NCBI RefSeq assembly: GCF_000763805.1
Contig: NZ_JRKS01000012.1
Location: 1 to 63,067 of the forward strand
Direction: 5' to 3'
DNA length: 63,067 nt
Source of the DNA: Paracoccus sphaerophysae
GTDB lineage: Bacteria; Pseudomonadota; Alphaproteobacteria; Rhodobacterales; Rhodobacteraceae
Shown here: in pieces, positions 45,828 to 56,400 of the stretch
Position numbering within the stretch: position 1 is the first letter of the stretch
Layout of the letters: every line of letters starts with the position of its first letter
Translations under genes and position numbers: made by a program
Notes under the pieces: model-generated
Told to the model about the DNA's origin: nothing
What the model saw: the letters and a program-made list of their open reading frames with translations, nothing else
The model's database searches: none

Positions 45828-46018
45828 CCCAAGATCTCCCCATGACCAGCGGCGCGCTGCGACGCCTGCGGCCCCGCCGCCAGTGGACGGGCGGATGCGG
45901 TCGCACCGACGCGTGCGAGCGTTCCCAGCGCCCTCCCCCCGCATCGAAGCAGAATATTCACAGAATGCAATGGACGAATTCCGCTTGGTGCCTCCCGACT
46001 GCCTCCGCCGCCCCACCG

Positions 46019-46047
46019 TTGCACCGTTAACGCTAACGCGCTAAATC
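46019..46047 (+). promoter_or_regulatory. edd promoter with operator-like inverted repeat in the spacer
   Basis: TTGCAC (46019-46024) and TAAATC (46042-46047) are 17 bases apart, about 36 bases before the edd start. Within the spacer, GTTAACGCTAAC (46026-46037) is an inverted repeat with one mismatched pair and a central CG, the usual form of LacI/GalR-family operators. A repressor bound here would block the promoter, as gluconate-type repressors do for Entner-Doudoroff genes. No regulator gene lies in the window. Confidence 0.55.
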
Positions 46048-46083
46048 CCGAAAAACGGCCGCCCCTCTAGCCGGAGCACTCGC

Positions 46084-47886
46084 ATGGCCCTGCATCCCGT
46101 CATCGACCGCGTCACCGACCGCATCCGCGAACGATCGCATCCGCGCCGTACCGGGTATCTGTCCAAGATCGCCCGCGCCGGCGAGGACGGTCCCCGCCGC
46201 GCGCATCTGTCCTGCGGGAACCAGGCCCACGCCTATGCAGCGATGGAGGACAAGGCCGACCTGGCGATGACCGCGCGCCCCAATCTGGGCATCGTCACCG
46301 CCTATAACGACATGCTCTCCGCCCATCAGCCCTATGAGCGCTTTCCCGATCTCATCCGCCGCGCGGCCCATGCGGCGGGCGCCACCGCCCAGGTCGCCGG
46401 GGGCGTGCCCGCCATGTGCGACGGCGTCACCCAGGGCCGCGCCGGGATGGAGCTGTCGCTGTTTTCCCGCGACGTCATCGCGCTCGCCGCCGGAGTCGCG
46501 ATGAGCCACGACGTCTTCGACGCCGCGGTCTGTCTGGGCATCTGCGACAAGATCGTGCCGGGGCTGGTGATCGCGGCGGCGACCTTCGGCCATGTCCCGG
46601 CCGTCTTCCTGCCTGCCGGGCCGATGCCCTCGGGCCTGCCGAACGACGAGAAAGCCAAGGTGCGTCAGGACTTCGCCGCCGGCAAGATCGGCCGCGACAA
46701 GCTGATGGCGGCCGAGATGGCCTCCTATCACGCGCCGGGCACCTGCACCTTCTACGGCACCGCGAACACCAACCAGATGCTGATGGAGTTCATGGGCCTG
46801 CAACTGCCCGGCTCGAGTTTCGTCAACCCCAACACCCCCCTGCGCGAGGCCCTGACGGTGGCCGGCGTGGCCCGCGCCGCCCAGATCACCCGGCTCGGCA
46901 ACGACTACACCCCGGTCAGCGCGATCCTCGACGAGCGCGCCTTCGTCAACGGGCTGGTCGGGCTGATGGCGACGGGCGGCTCGACCAACCTCGTCATCCA
47001 CCTGCCGGCGATGGCGCGGGCGGCCGGGATCGACCTCGACCTGCAGGATTTCCACGACATCAGCCAGGCGGTGCCGCTGATGGCGCGGGTCTATCCGAAC
47101 GGGCTGGCGGACGTGAACCACTTCCACGCCGCCGGCGGGCTGGGCTTCCTGATCGGGCAGCTGCTCGAGGCGGGCCTGCTGCACCCGGACGTGCGCACCG
47201 TCGCCGGCGAGGGGCTGGACCGCTACACGGCCGAGCCGCGGCTGGCCGAGGGCGCCCTGACCTGGGTGGAGGGCCCGGGCGAAAGCCTCAACGACCGCAT
47301 CCTGCGCCCCGCCGCGGACCCGTTCGCGGCGACCGGCGGGCTGCACATGCTGGCCGGCAATCTCGGGCGCGCGGTCATCAAGGCTTCCGCGGTCAAGCCC
47401 GAGCTGCACGTAATCGAGGCGCGGGCCCGGGTCTTCCACGACCAGAACGCCGTCAAGGCCGCCTTCCAGGCCGGCGAGTTCACCGACGACACCATCGTCG
47501 TCGTCCGCTTCCAGGGCCCCCGCGCCAACGGCATGCCCGAACTGCACTCCCTGACCCCGATCCTGTCGGTCCTGCTGGATCGCGGCGTGCGGGTGGCGCT
47601 GGTGACCGACGGGCGGATGTCGGGCGCCTCGGGCAAGGTGCCGGCGGCGATCCACGTCTCGCCCGAGGCGGCGACCGGCGGCCCGCTCGCCCGGCTGCGC
47701 GATGGCGACCTGGTGCGGCTGGACGCGGTGAAGGGCAGCCTCGACTGTCTCGAGCCCGACTTCGCCGCCCGCGAGCCCGTGACCGCCGACCTCTCCGGCA
47801 ATGCCGAGGGGCTGGGCCGCGAGCTGTTCGCCGCGTTCCGCGCCCATGCCGCGCCGGTCGACCAGGGCGCGGGCATCGTGGTGTAG
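46084..47886 (+). CDS. edd: 6-phosphogluconate dehydratase
   Basis: Edd makes 2-keto-3-deoxy-6-phosphogluconate, the first special step of the Entner-Doudoroff pathway. It belongs to the IlvD/Edd iron-sulfur dehydratases; cluster-binding cysteines are in [37 protein letters not shown] and [18 protein letters not shown]. The C-terminal domain has [20 protein letters not shown]. At 600 residues it is the typical Edd size, longer than most IlvD. The partner aldolase gene eda is not next to it. A strong terminator follows. Confidence 0.95.
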   Translation: MALHPVIDRVTDRIRERSHPRRTGYLSKIARAGEDGPRRAHLSCGNQAHAYAAMEDKADLAMTARPNLGIVTAYNDMLSAHQPYERFPDLIRRAAHAAGATAQVAGGVPAMCDGVTQGRAGMELSLFSRDVIALAAGVAMSHDVFDAAVCLGICDKIVPGLVIAAATFGHVPAVFLPAGPMPSGLPNDEKAKVRQDFAAGKIGRDKLMAAEMASYHAPGTCTFYGTANTNQMLMEFMGLQLPGSSFVNPNTPLREALTVAGVARAAQITRLGNDYTPVSAILDERAFVNGLVGLMATGGSTNLVIHLPAMARAAGIDLDLQDFHDISQAVPLMARVYPNGLADVNHFHAAGGLGFLIGQLLEAGLLHPDVRTVAGEGLDRYTAEPRLAEGALTWVEGPGESLNDRILRPAADPFAATGGLHMLAGNLGRAVIKASAVKPELHVIEARARVFHDQNAVKAAFQAGEFTDDTIVVVRFQGPRANGMPELHSLTPILSVLLDRGVRVALVTDGRMSGASGKVPAAIHVSPEAATGGPLARLRDGDLVRLDAVKGSLDCLEPDFAAREPVTADLSGNAEGLGRELFAAFRAHAAPVDQGAGIVV

Positions 47887-47888
47887 AA

Positions 47889-47913
47889 AAGCCGCGGAAC
47901 GCGCCCGCGGCTT
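47889..47913 (+). terminator. rho-independent terminator of edd
   Basis: AAGCCGCGG (47889-47897) pairs perfectly with CCGCGGCTT (47905-47913) around a seven-base loop, followed by CTTCTTT. It starts two bases after the edd stop codon and is the best intrinsic terminator in the window. Confidence 0.85.
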
Positions 47914-47956
47914 CTTCTTTGTCCAAATATCCCGGGGTCCGGGGCAGAGCCCCGGC

Positions 47957-48343
47957 TTACTTCAGCCTGGTCCAGGTCTGCGTCTTGCAGATCAGGCCGC
48001 CGGCCACGCAGCCGGACAGCTTCATCGACTTGCCGCTGACCTGCGCCTTGCCATTATAGATCTTGTTGTCGGCCGGGCGCAGAACCTTGCCCTTGTAGGC
48101 GCCGTCGCCGGCGGGCGTCATGCCGATGACGATCTGCTTGCCCAGGTTGGGCGACTTGTATTCGTCCTTGCCCTTGAAGGTCTTGACGATGGTGCCGCAG
48201 AACGCTCCGCCGCAGGGGCCGACCTGGACGAAGGCGCTGGAGCCCTCGTCGGCCTGGGTCTGCCACAGCCCCTCGATCGGGTCGGCGGCAAAGGCGGCGG
48301 TGCCCGACAGTGCGAGTGCGGCGGCAAGCGCGATGGCTTTCAT
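47957..48343 (-). CDS. DUF2147 family periplasmic protein
   Basis: The 128-residue protein has a signal peptide ([20 protein letters not shown]) and the DUF2147 pattern: [80 protein letters not shown] and a final [18 protein letters not shown]. The family is beta-rich, exported and of unknown function. Its 3' end faces the edd terminator and its 5' end is divergent from hisA. Start ATG 48343 is the first with a signal peptide. Confidence 0.85.
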   Translation of the reverse strand: MKAIALAAALALSGTAAFAADPIEGLWQTQADEGSSAFVQVGPCGGAFCGTIVKTFKGKDEYKSPNLGKQIVIGMTPAGDGAYKGKVLRPADNKIYNGKAQVSGKSMKLSGCVAGGLICKTQTWTRLK

Positions 48344-48482
48344 GGGTGTCCTCCCTGACTTCTCCCTGACCGGAATTGACGTCCGCGGATGCGATTCCGG
48401 CAAGCATGACGTCGGGTCGCGGTCTTTTCCCCCGTGCCCCGCTGTGGCAAGGGACGCGCGACACTGACGGACGGAGCCCCCG

Positions 48483-49199
48483 ATGATCCTCTATCCCGCC
48501 ATCGACCTCAAGGACGGGGCCTGCGTGCGGCTGCTGCGCGGCGACATGCAGGCGGCGACGGTGTTCGGCACCGATCCGGCAGCGCAGGCCAAGGCGTTTC
48601 AGGATGCCGGGGCCGCGTGGCTGCATCTGGTCGACCTCAACGGCGCCTTCGCCGGGCAGCCGGTCAACGCCGCCGCGGTCGAGGCGATCCTCGACACCGT
48701 CAGTGTCCCCGTGCAGCTGGGCGGCGGCATCCGCGACATGGCGACCATTGCGGGCTGGCTGGACCGCGGCGTCCGCCGAGTCATCCTCGGCACCGTCGCG
48801 GTCGAGAGCGCCGACTTGGTCCACGAGGCCGCCCGCGCCTTCCCCGGCCGCATCGCCGTCGGCATCGACGCCCGCGGCGGCCGCGTCGCCACCCGCGGCT
48901 GGGCCGAGGAAACCGAGATCACCGCGACCGACCTCGCCCGCCGGTTCCAGGACGCCGGCGTCGCCGCGATCATCTATACCGACATCGACCGCGACGGCGC
49001 CATGGGGGGCCCGAACGTCGCCGCGACCGAGGCGCTGGCCCGCGCCGTCTCGATCCCGGTCATCGCCTCGGGCGGGGTGTCGTCGCTGCGCGACCTGATC
49101 GCGCTGCGCGATACCGGCGTGATCGCCGGCGCGATTTCCGGCCGCGCGCTGTATGACGGCGCGCTCGATCTGACCCGGGCGCTGGCCGCGCTGGGCTGA
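48483..49199 (+). CDS. hisA: HisA (ProFAR isomerase)
   Basis: HisA catalyses the Amadori-type isomerisation of ProFAR in histidine synthesis. The 238-residue (beta/alpha)8 barrel shows the catalytic Asp in [20 protein letters not shown], the phosphate sites [13 protein letters not shown] and [13 protein letters not shown], and the second catalytic Asp region [31 protein letters not shown] is typical of HisA and not HisF. It stands alone here, without hisB, hisH or hisF beside it, although the flanking his genes could lie elsewhere. GGAG precedes the ATG. Confidence 0.95.
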   Translation: MILYPAIDLKDGACVRLLRGDMQAATVFGTDPAAQAKAFQDAGAAWLHLVDLNGAFAGQPVNAAAVEAILDTVSVPVQLGGGIRDMATIAGWLDRGVRRVILGTVAVESADLVHEAARAFPGRIAVGIDARGGRVATRGWAEETEITATDLARRFQDAGVAAIIYTDIDRDGAMGGPNVAATEALARAVSIPVIASGGVSSLRDLIALRDTGVIAGAISGRALYDGALDLTRALAALG

Positions 49200-49210
49200 G
49201 GCGCGGGCGC

Positions 49211-49239
49211 TTGCCTTCCCCCGGCCCGCTGCCTAGATA
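49211..49239 (+). promoter_or_regulatory. predicted promoter of secG
   Basis: TTGCCT (49211-49216) and TAGATA (49234-49239) are separated by 17 bases, 31 bases before the secG start. Sequence match only. Confidence 0.5.
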
Positions 49240-49270
49240 GGCGCGATCCGAAACATAAGGCCGAAGCCAA

Positions 49271-49870
49271 GTGGAAAACGTCGTTCTGACCGTGCATCTC
49301 ATCCTCGCCCTGCTGCTGATCGGCGTGGTGCTGCTGCAGCGGTCCGAAGGCGGCGGGCTGGGCCTCGGCGGCGGGGGCGGCGGCGTGATGACCGGCCGCC
49401 AGGCCGCCAACGCGCTGTCCCGCGCGACCTGGCTGCTGGCCACCGGCTTCCTCATCACCTCGGTCGCGCTGACGGTCATCGCGGCGCGCAATTCGGCCGG
49501 CGGCTCGGTGGTCGACCGCCTCGGCGGACCCGCGCCGGCAAGCCAGGCGCCGGCCTCGAACCTGCCGACGCTGCCCAGCTATTCGCCGCCTCCGGGCGTC
49601 GGTCAGCCGGTCCTGCCGCCGGGCGCGACTGCGCCTGCCGCGGACACGGCGCCGGCCGCCGCGGCCACGCTGGCGCCTGCGTCGGGAACGGCGGCCCCGG
49701 CCGCGGAACCCGCCACGGCTCCTGCACCCGCCCCGGCTCCTGCCACGGCGACGGCCCCGGTGCCGGCCCAGCCCGCAACTCCGGCCCCTGCCCCGCAGAC
49801 CGGCGCGGCCACCGGCGGCACGGTCACCACCACGACCGTTCCGATCACCGCCGCGCCGGTGTCGAACTGA
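49271..49870 (+). CDS. secG: preprotein translocase subunit SecG with long Ala/Pro/Thr tail
   Basis: SecG assists SecYE protein export. The two-helix core is standard: MENVVLTVHLILALLLIGVV, the LLQRSEGGGLGLG loop with GGVMTGRQAANALSRATWLL, and ATGFLITSVALTVIAARNS. The start codon is GTG at 49271. The protein is 199 residues because an Ala/Pro/Thr-rich tail of about 120 residues follows, ending GGTVTTTTVPITAAPVSN. By known SecG topology the tail would lie in the periplasm. The tail is low complexity and its role is unknown. It precedes pyrG. Confidence 0.93.
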   Translation: MENVVLTVHLILALLLIGVVLLQRSEGGGLGLGGGGGGVMTGRQAANALSRATWLLATGFLITSVALTVIAARNSAGGSVVDRLGGPAPASQAPASNLPTLPSYSPPPGVGQPVLPPGATAPAADTAPAAAATLAPASGTAAPAAEPATAPAPAPAPATATAPVPAQPATPAPAPQTGAATGGTVTTTTVPITAAPVSN

Positions 49871-49925
49871 TCTCACAACCCGTTGGGGTCGCACGGCCCC
49901 GTCCCTACCACACATCGCGGTCCCG

Positions 49926-49954
49926 TTGCGGCTTGGCGGAGAATCGGCTATAGG
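49926..49954 (+). promoter_or_regulatory. predicted promoter of pyrG
   Basis: TTGCGG (49926-49931) and TATAGG (49949-49954) are 17 bases apart, 62 bases before the pyrG ATG in the 146-base gap behind secG. Good spacing and a good -10 element. Sequence match only. Confidence 0.55.
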
Positions 49955-50016
49955 TCGACTCCCGTGATGGTCGTGTCTTACGCGCGGCCCGCAACGCTGA
50001 ACATCGCGGGAGTTTC

Positions 50017-51663
50017 ATGGCGCGTTACATCTTCATCACCGGCGGCGTGGTCTCCTCTCTCGGCAAGGGGCTCGCCTCGGCGGCGCTCGGCGCGCTGCTG
50101 CAGGCGCGCGGCTATACGGTGCGGCTGCGCAAGCTCGACCCCTATCTGAACGTCGATCCCGGCACGATGTCGCCCTTCGAGCATGGCGAGGTCTTCGTCA
50201 CCGACGACGGCGCCGAAACCGATCTGGACCTCGGCCATTACGAACGCTTCACCGGCGTCTCGGCGCGGCGCACCGACACGGTCAGCGCCGGGCGCATCTA
50301 TTCCAACGTGCTGGAAAAGGAACGCCGCGGCGAATACCTGGGCAAGACGATCCAGGTGATCCCGCACGTCACCAACGAGATCAAGGACTTCCTCGCGATT
50401 GGCGAATCCGAGGTCGATTTCATGCTGTGCGAGATCGGCGGCACCGTCGGCGACATCGAGGGCCTGCCCTTCTTCGAGGCGATCCGCCAGTTCATGCAGG
50501 ACCGCCCGCGCGGCCAGTGCATTCTCATGCACCTGACGCTGCTGCCGTGGCTGGCGGCCTCGGGCGAGTTGAAGACCAAGCCGACCCAGCACTCGGTCAA
50601 GGAGCTGCGGACCATCGGGTTGCAGCCCGACGTGCTGGTCTGCAGGTCCGAACACCCGATTCCGGACCGCGAGCGCGCCAAGATCGCCCTGTTCTGCAAC
50701 GTGCGGCCGGATTCCGTGATCCCTGCCTATGATCTCAAGTCGATCTACGAGGCGCCGATCGCCTATCACCGCGCCGGGCTGGACCGCGCGGTGCTGGACG
50801 CCTTCCAGATCAGCCCCGCACCCAAGCCCGACATGCGCCGTTGGGAAGACGTGATGGACCGTCTAACCCATGCCGAGGGCGAGGTCCGCATCGCCATCGT
50901 CGGCAAGTACACGCAGCTCGAGGATGCCTACAAATCCATCTCCGAGGCGCTGACCCACGGCGGCATGGCCAACCGCGTGCGGGTGCGTCCGGAATGGATC
51001 GCGGCCGAGGACATCGAGGCCGAGGACGGCATCCACCTGCTGGACGGCTATCACGGCATCCTCGTGCCCGGCGGCTTTGGCGAACGCGGCACCGAAGGGA
51101 TGGTCGCCGCCGCCCGCTATGCGCGCGAGCGCAAGGTGCCCTATCTGGGCATCTGTCTGGGGATGCAGATGGCGGTGATCGAGGCGGCCCGCAACCTCGC
51201 CGGCATCCCGGACGCGGGCTCCGAGGAGTTCGACCACGAGGCCGGCGCCGAGCGGTTCACCCCGGTCGTCTATCACCTCAAGGAATGGGTGCAGGGCAAC
51301 CACAAGGTCGAACGCAAGCTGTCGGACGACAAGGGCGGCACGATGCGGCTGGGCGCCTATACCGCGGTGCTGACGCCGGGGTCGCGAATCAGCCAGGTCT
51401 ATGACGGCGCCACCGAGATCGAGGACCGCCACCGCCACCGCTATGAGGTGGACGCGCGCTACCGCGACCAGCTGGAAGGCTGCGGGCTGATCTTTTCGGG
51501 CATGTCCCCCGACGGCCGGCTGCCCGAGGCGGTCGAGATCGAGGGCCATCCGTGGTTCATCGGCGTCCAGTCCCATCCCGAACTGAAATCCAAGCCCTTC
51601 GCGCCCGCGCCGCTGTTCGCCGATTTCATCCGCGCCGCCAAGGAACAGGAGCGGATGGTATGA
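50017..51663 (+). CDS. pyrG: CTP synthase
   Basis: PyrG aminates UTP to CTP with glutamine as nitrogen source. The synthase domain starts [20 protein letters not shown] with the P-loop, then [20 protein letters not shown] and the metal site [20 protein letters not shown]. The C-terminal class I glutaminase has the catalytic Cys in [18 protein letters not shown] and the His/Glu pair in [13 protein letters not shown]. At 548 residues it is full length. The stop overlaps the next gene by ATGA. Confidence 0.97.
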   Translation: MARYIFITGGVVSSLGKGLASAALGALLQARGYTVRLRKLDPYLNVDPGTMSPFEHGEVFVTDDGAETDLDLGHYERFTGVSARRTDTVSAGRIYSNVLEKERRGEYLGKTIQVIPHVTNEIKDFLAIGESEVDFMLCEIGGTVGDIEGLPFFEAIRQFMQDRPRGQCILMHLTLLPWLAASGELKTKPTQHSVKELRTIGLQPDVLVCRSEHPIPDRERAKIALFCNVRPDSVIPAYDLKSIYEAPIAYHRAGLDRAVLDAFQISPAPKPDMRRWEDVMDRLTHAEGEVRIAIVGKYTQLEDAYKSISEALTHGGMANRVRVRPEWIAAEDIEAEDGIHLLDGYHGILVPGGFGERGTEGMVAAARYARERKVPYLGICLGMQMAVIEAARNLAGIPDAGSEEFDHEAGAERFTPVVYHLKEWVQGNHKVERKLSDDKGGTMRLGAYTAVLTPGSRISQVYDGATEIEDRHRHRYEVDARYRDQLEGCGLIFSGMSPDGRLPEAVEIEGHPWFIGVQSHPELKSKPFAPAPLFADFIRAAKEQERMV

Positions 51664-52136
51664 TTCGGCCTGTCGCCCTGGCCCTGCTGCTGCCCGGGGC
51701 GATCCTGCCGGGGGTGGCCGTCGCCGACGCCCCGCTGTTCATCGTCGATCCCTCACAAATGCCCTTCGATCTGGGGCCAGGGGCGCCGGCGAACCAGCCG
51801 TCCCGGATGTCGAATTCGCCCTCTGCAGCCGGCAATTCGTCGGGGGCGCCGGGCAACGGGTCGGGAATTCGGTCAAATGCGCCTGACAATCCGGCGAACG
51901 GCCCGGATGGCGGCCGCGCGATCTGGGCCGATGGCGAACCCGTGGGCTACTACACGACCAATGGCGGAACGCTGAACCTGTTCACCTCGTCGGGCCGCCG
52001 CGTCGCCTATCGCCCGGCACGCGGGACCAAGTCGCTGTTCGCCACCGACGGGCGCTGGTGCGGCACCGTGGCCCAGACCTCGGGCGGGGTCGCGTTCGGC
52101 ATGACGCGAAGCTGTCTGGAAAAGTTCTTCCAGTGA
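51660..52136 (+). CDS. secreted protein of unknown function coupled to pyrG
   Basis: The 158-residue product has a signal peptide ([22 protein letters not shown], then DAPLF). A low-complexity Asn/Ser/Gly/Pro stretch follows (residues about 50-85, for example [19 protein letters not shown]). The C-terminal domain has [20 protein letters not shown] and [20 protein letters not shown] with two cysteines (WC and SCLEKFF) that may form a disulfide. The ATG overlaps the pyrG stop. No family recognised. Confidence 0.7.
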   Translation: MIRPVALALLLPGAILPGVAVADAPLFIVDPSQMPFDLGPGAPANQPSRMSNSPSAAGNSSGAPGNGSGIRSNAPDNPANGPDGGRAIWADGEPVGYYTTNGGTLNLFTSSGRRVAYRPARGTKSLFATDGRWCGTVAQTSGGVAFGMTRSCLEKFFQ

Positions 52137-52207
52137 TCCCTGGGTGAGAACGGTTTCTTAATCCGGCGCAGCTATACCGTCCGTGGTTGTGCGCGTCGGA
52201 GGCGGGA

Positions 52208-53413
52208 ATGAGACCGGAACGAATCCTCGATCAGGAACGCGTCTTCGACGCGGGGAAATATATCTACACGCGCACCGATCGCCGGGGCGTCATTCTCAGC
52301 GCGAACCGGTATTTCGTCCAGCTCAGCGGCTATGACGTCGACAAGATGCTGGGTGCGCCGCACAAGATCCTGCGCCACCCCGACGTTCCGCGCGGCGTCT
52401 TCTACCTGCTGTGGCAGACGCTGCAGGACGGCAAACCGTTTTCGGCCTTCGTCAAGAACCTCGCGGCGGACGGCTCGTATTACTGGACCTGCGCGATCGT
52501 TGCCCCGATCGACGAGGGGTACCTGTCCGTGAGTGCCAAGCCGCAGGGCGAATGTTTCGACCACGCGCGGGCGCTGTATGCAGGGCTTCTGGCCGACGAG
52601 GCCGCCGGCGCCTCGCCGGCCGAATCCGCCGCGCTGCTGCGGGCGCGGCTGGAAGACAGCAGCCATGGCTCGCTCGACAACTTCATGGCCACGGCGCTGG
52701 CCGACATCGCCGCCGAGAAAGGCGCGCCGAATTGCCCGGTCAATCGTCTGCGCCAGCTGCGGGCAGAGATGCAGCGGCTGGACACTACCCAGCGCGACCT
52801 GCTGGCGACGCTCAAGAAGCTGTATCTGATCCCGACGAACATGCGCATCCTCGCCTCGCGGCTGGAACCGTCCGGCGGGCCGGTCAGCGCGATTTCCGAC
52901 AGCTACAAGCGGGCGGCGTCCGAGCTGATGGGACGCCTGCACCAGCGGATGGGGGACGTGACCGCCCGTCCGTCCGGAACGGCGGCCCACGGTCCCGATA
53001 CCGGGGTGGCCATGGTGAACCGGGCGCTGTTCTTCGAGGCTGCGGCGGCGATCCTCGGCAACGCCGCACAGCAGTTCGCCGCCGAAGAGACGCTGCCCGG
53101 CGTGGACAGCGCGGCGGAACGGGCGTCGCTGTCCCATAGCCTGCAGCTCTTCCGAAACGAGGCGGTGGCGTGCAGCGGCAAGATGACGGGCACCGTGATC
53201 CGGGTCGGCAAGGAAGCCGAACACATCAAGCGGCTGATGTCGGGCCTCGACCAGATCCGCATCCTGGGCGAGGTTGAAAGCGGCCGACTGCGGAACTCGG
53301 ACGGCGGCCTGGCGGCGATCATGACCCAGCTGACCACCTTCCACGGGCTGATCCACGCGCGGCTGTCGGCGATGACTAACGCCGCCAACCGGATGCGGGC
53401 GGGGGCGGAGTAG
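52208..53413 (+). CDS. Aer-like PAS-domain sensory protein without a transmembrane segment
   Basis: The 401-residue protein begins with a PAS domain (residues about 10-110): KYIYTRTDRRGVILSANRYF, then LGAPHKILRHPDVPRGVFYL and KPFSAFVKNLAADGSYYWTC. This is very close in pattern to the FAD-binding PAS of the aerotaxis receptor Aer (RHPDMP, KNRxxxGDxYW). The rest is helical (SESAALLRARLEDSSHG-type and KKLYLIPTNMRILASRLE) and lacks an obvious membrane helix or the highly conserved MCP signalling hairpin. It could be a soluble redox sensor. ATG 52208 follows GGAGGCGGGA. The nearest chemotaxis gene is the orphan cheB. Confidence 0.72.
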   Translation: MRPERILDQERVFDAGKYIYTRTDRRGVILSANRYFVQLSGYDVDKMLGAPHKILRHPDVPRGVFYLLWQTLQDGKPFSAFVKNLAADGSYYWTCAIVAPIDEGYLSVSAKPQGECFDHARALYAGLLADEAAGASPAESAALLRARLEDSSHGSLDNFMATALADIAAEKGAPNCPVNRLRQLRAEMQRLDTTQRDLLATLKKLYLIPTNMRILASRLEPSGGPVSAISDSYKRAASELMGRLHQRMGDVTARPSGTAAHGPDTGVAMVNRALFFEAAAAILGNAAQQFAAEETLPGVDSAAERASLSHSLQLFRNEAVACSGKMTGTVIRVGKEAEHIKRLMSGLDQIRILGEVESGRLRNSDGGLAAIMTQLTTFHGLIHARLSAMTNAANRMRAGAE

Positions 53414-53491
53414 GCGCTGGCCTCGCGCGGCGCCGCGCCGCCGCCTGTCCGCCCGCCACCCGCCAACAGCGAGGACACCTCTCGCCGTGCC

Positions 53492-56400
53492 TCAGGCCGG
53501 TCGGCGGCCCCCGGCCTTTGCCGCAGGACGCAGCGGCGCCTTCGCCGGCGCGGCCACATCTCGCGCCGGCCCGGCGGCTGCGGGCGGCGCGGCCTTCAAC
53601 TTCGCCGCCAGGTCCTTCGCCACCGCGAAGGCGCCCTTGATGCGTTCGGCGTCGGTGCTCCAGGGGCGGCTGACGACCAGCTTGTTGTCGACGATGCGGG
53701 CGGCGCCCTTCTGTTCGGTCATGAACTCGACCAGCCCGGCCGGGTTCGGGAACTTGTCCTGGTGGAACTGCACCGTCGCCCCCTTGGGGCCGGCCACCAG
53801 CGAGGCAATGTTGGCGCGCTTGGCCATCGCCTTGATGCGGATCACCAGCATCAACGTGTTGACCTCACGCGGCAGCGGGCCGAAGCGGTCGATCAGCTCG
53901 GCCGCAAAACCTTCCAGCTCAACCTTGGTGGTCAGCTGCGCCAGCCGCCGGTACAGCTCCAGCCGCACGTCCAGATCGGGGACGTAGCTTTCCGGGATCG
54001 TCACCGGCACCCCGAGGTTCAGCGTCGGCGCCCATTCGTCGTCGGGCGTGCCCTCCAGCTCGCCGGATTTCAGCTTGGCGATGGTCTCCTCCAGCATCGC
54101 CTGGTACAGTTCGAACCCGACCTCCTTGATATGGCCGGATTGTTCCTCGCCCAGCAGGTTGCCCGCCCCGCGCAGGTCCAGGTCCTGCGAGGCGAGGTTG
54201 AACCCCGCCCCCAGCGAATCGATCGACCCCAGGAACTTGAGCCGCCGGATCGCCTGGGGGGTCAGCGGCACCCGCGGCTTGGTCGTCAGATAGCAATAGG
54301 CGCGGGTCTTGGACCGCCCGACACGGCCGCGGATCTGGTACAGTTGCGCCAGCCCGAACATGTCGGCGCGCCAGACCACCATCGTGTTCGCGCGCGGGAT
54401 ATCCAGCCCGCTTTCCACGATCGAGGTCGCCAGCAGCACGTCATGGCTGCCGTCGTAAAAGGCGTTCATCCGCTGATCCAGATCGCCCGCCGCCAACTGC
54501 CCATGCGCCACGATCACGCTGACCTCGGGGACGTGCTGCTGCAGCCAGTCCTCGACATCCGGCAGGTCCGCCAGCCGCGGCACGATCAGGAACGACTGCC
54601 CGCCGCGGTATTTCTCGCGCAGCAGCGCCTCGCGGATTGTCACGCTGTCGAATTCCGACACATAGGTGCGGATCGCCAGCCGGTCGACCGGGGGCGTGCC
54701 GATGATCGACAGGTCGCGCACCCCGGTCAGCGACAGCTGCAGGGTCCGCGGGATCGGCGTCGCGGTCAGGGTCAGGACATGAATGTCCGAACGCAGCTCC
54801 TTCAGCCGCTCCTTGTGGGCGACGCCGAAATGCTGCTCTTCGTCGATCACCAGCAGGCCCAGATCCTTGAACCGGACCTGCTTGGCCAGCACCGCGTGGG
54901 TGCCGACGACAATATCGACCGACCCGTCGGCCAGCCCGGCCCGGGTTTCCGCCGCATCCCGGGCCGAAACGAAGCGCGACAGCGGACGGACGTTGATCGC
55001 CGTGCCGCGGAAACGCTCCGCAAAGCTGCGGAAATGCTGGCGTGCCAGCAGCGTCGTGGGCGCCACCACCGCCACCTGCTTCCCCTGCGACGCGGCGAGG
55101 AACGCCGCGCGCATGGCGACCTCGGTCTTTCCGAAGCCCACGTCGCCGACGATCAGCCGGTCCATCGGGCGGCCCGCGGCCAGATCCTCGGCCACGTCGG
55201 CGATGGCGGCGGCCTGGTCGTCGGTCTCGGTCCAGGGAAAGCGGGCCGCGAAGGCCTCCCACTCGTGGTGCTCGGGCTCCAGCACGGGGGCGGCGCGCAG
55301 CATCCGTTCGGCCGCGACCCGCATCAGCCGGTCGGCGATCTGGCGGATGCGTTCCTTGAGCCGCGCCTTGCGGGCCTGCCACGCCCCGCCGCCCAGCCGG
55401 TCAAGCAACCCGTCCTCGTGGCCGTAGCGGGTCAGCAGCTCGATGTTCTCGACCGGCAGGTACAGCCGGTCGCCGCCGGCATATTCCAGCGCCACGCAGT
55501 CATGCGGCACCCCCAGCGCGCGGATCGTCTCCAGCCCGGTATAGCGCCCGATACCGTGTTCGACATGGACGACCAGATCGCCCGGCGTGAGGCTTTGCGT
55601 GTCCTTGAGGAAGTTCTGCGCCCGCCGCCGCTTGCGCGCGCCGCGGATCAGCCGGTCGCCCAGCACATCCTGTTCCGAGATCACCGCCAGCGGCCCGGTC
55701 GCCTGGCCGTCGCTGACGAAACCTTCGTCCAGCGGCCAGACAGCCAGCCCCAGCGCGCCCTTGTCCTCGGGCAGCCCGCGGATGTCGTCGATGGGCAGAC
55801 CCGTCAGCCCCTCGTCGGCCAGGAGCCCGGTCAGCCGCTCGCGCGCGCCTTCGGAAAAGCTCGCCACCACCACGCGCCGGGTTTTCTGCAGGTCGCGGAC
55901 ATGGGCGGCGAGCGCGGCGAACAGATCGGCCTTCTCGGCCTGGCGTTCGGGCGCGAAGCTGCGCCCGGCATGGCCGCCCGCGTCCAGCACCCCCGGCCCC
56001 GGAGGGCGGGCCAGCGTCGCCAGCCGGATGACGCGATGCGCCGCCAGCCAGCACGCCCACTCCGCCTCGTCGGCGAACAGCGCCGCGGGGGCGACCGGAC
56101 GATAGACGCTGTCGCCGCCGCCCTTGCGGGCCATCGCCTCGCGCCGGGCGTCGTATTGTTCGGCGATAGTGGCGCTGCGGGCCTCGCGGTGCTGGTCCAG
56201 ATGGTCGTCCAGCACCACCGCGGCCGCGGGCAGATAGTCGAACAGGCTGTCCAGCCGGTCGTGAAACCACGGCAGCCAGTGTTCCATCCCCGCGACCTTC
56301 TGGCCGGCGCTGACCGCCTCGTACAGCGGATCGCTGGCGCCGCCGCCATATTCGGCGCGGTAGTTCTGGCGAAAGCGGGTGATCGCCGCCTCGTCGAGGA

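Noticed and set aside
53423..53440. GCGCGGCGCCGCGC palindrome behind the PAS gene as a terminator
   Set aside because: Self-complementary GC runs are frequent here and no U tract follows.
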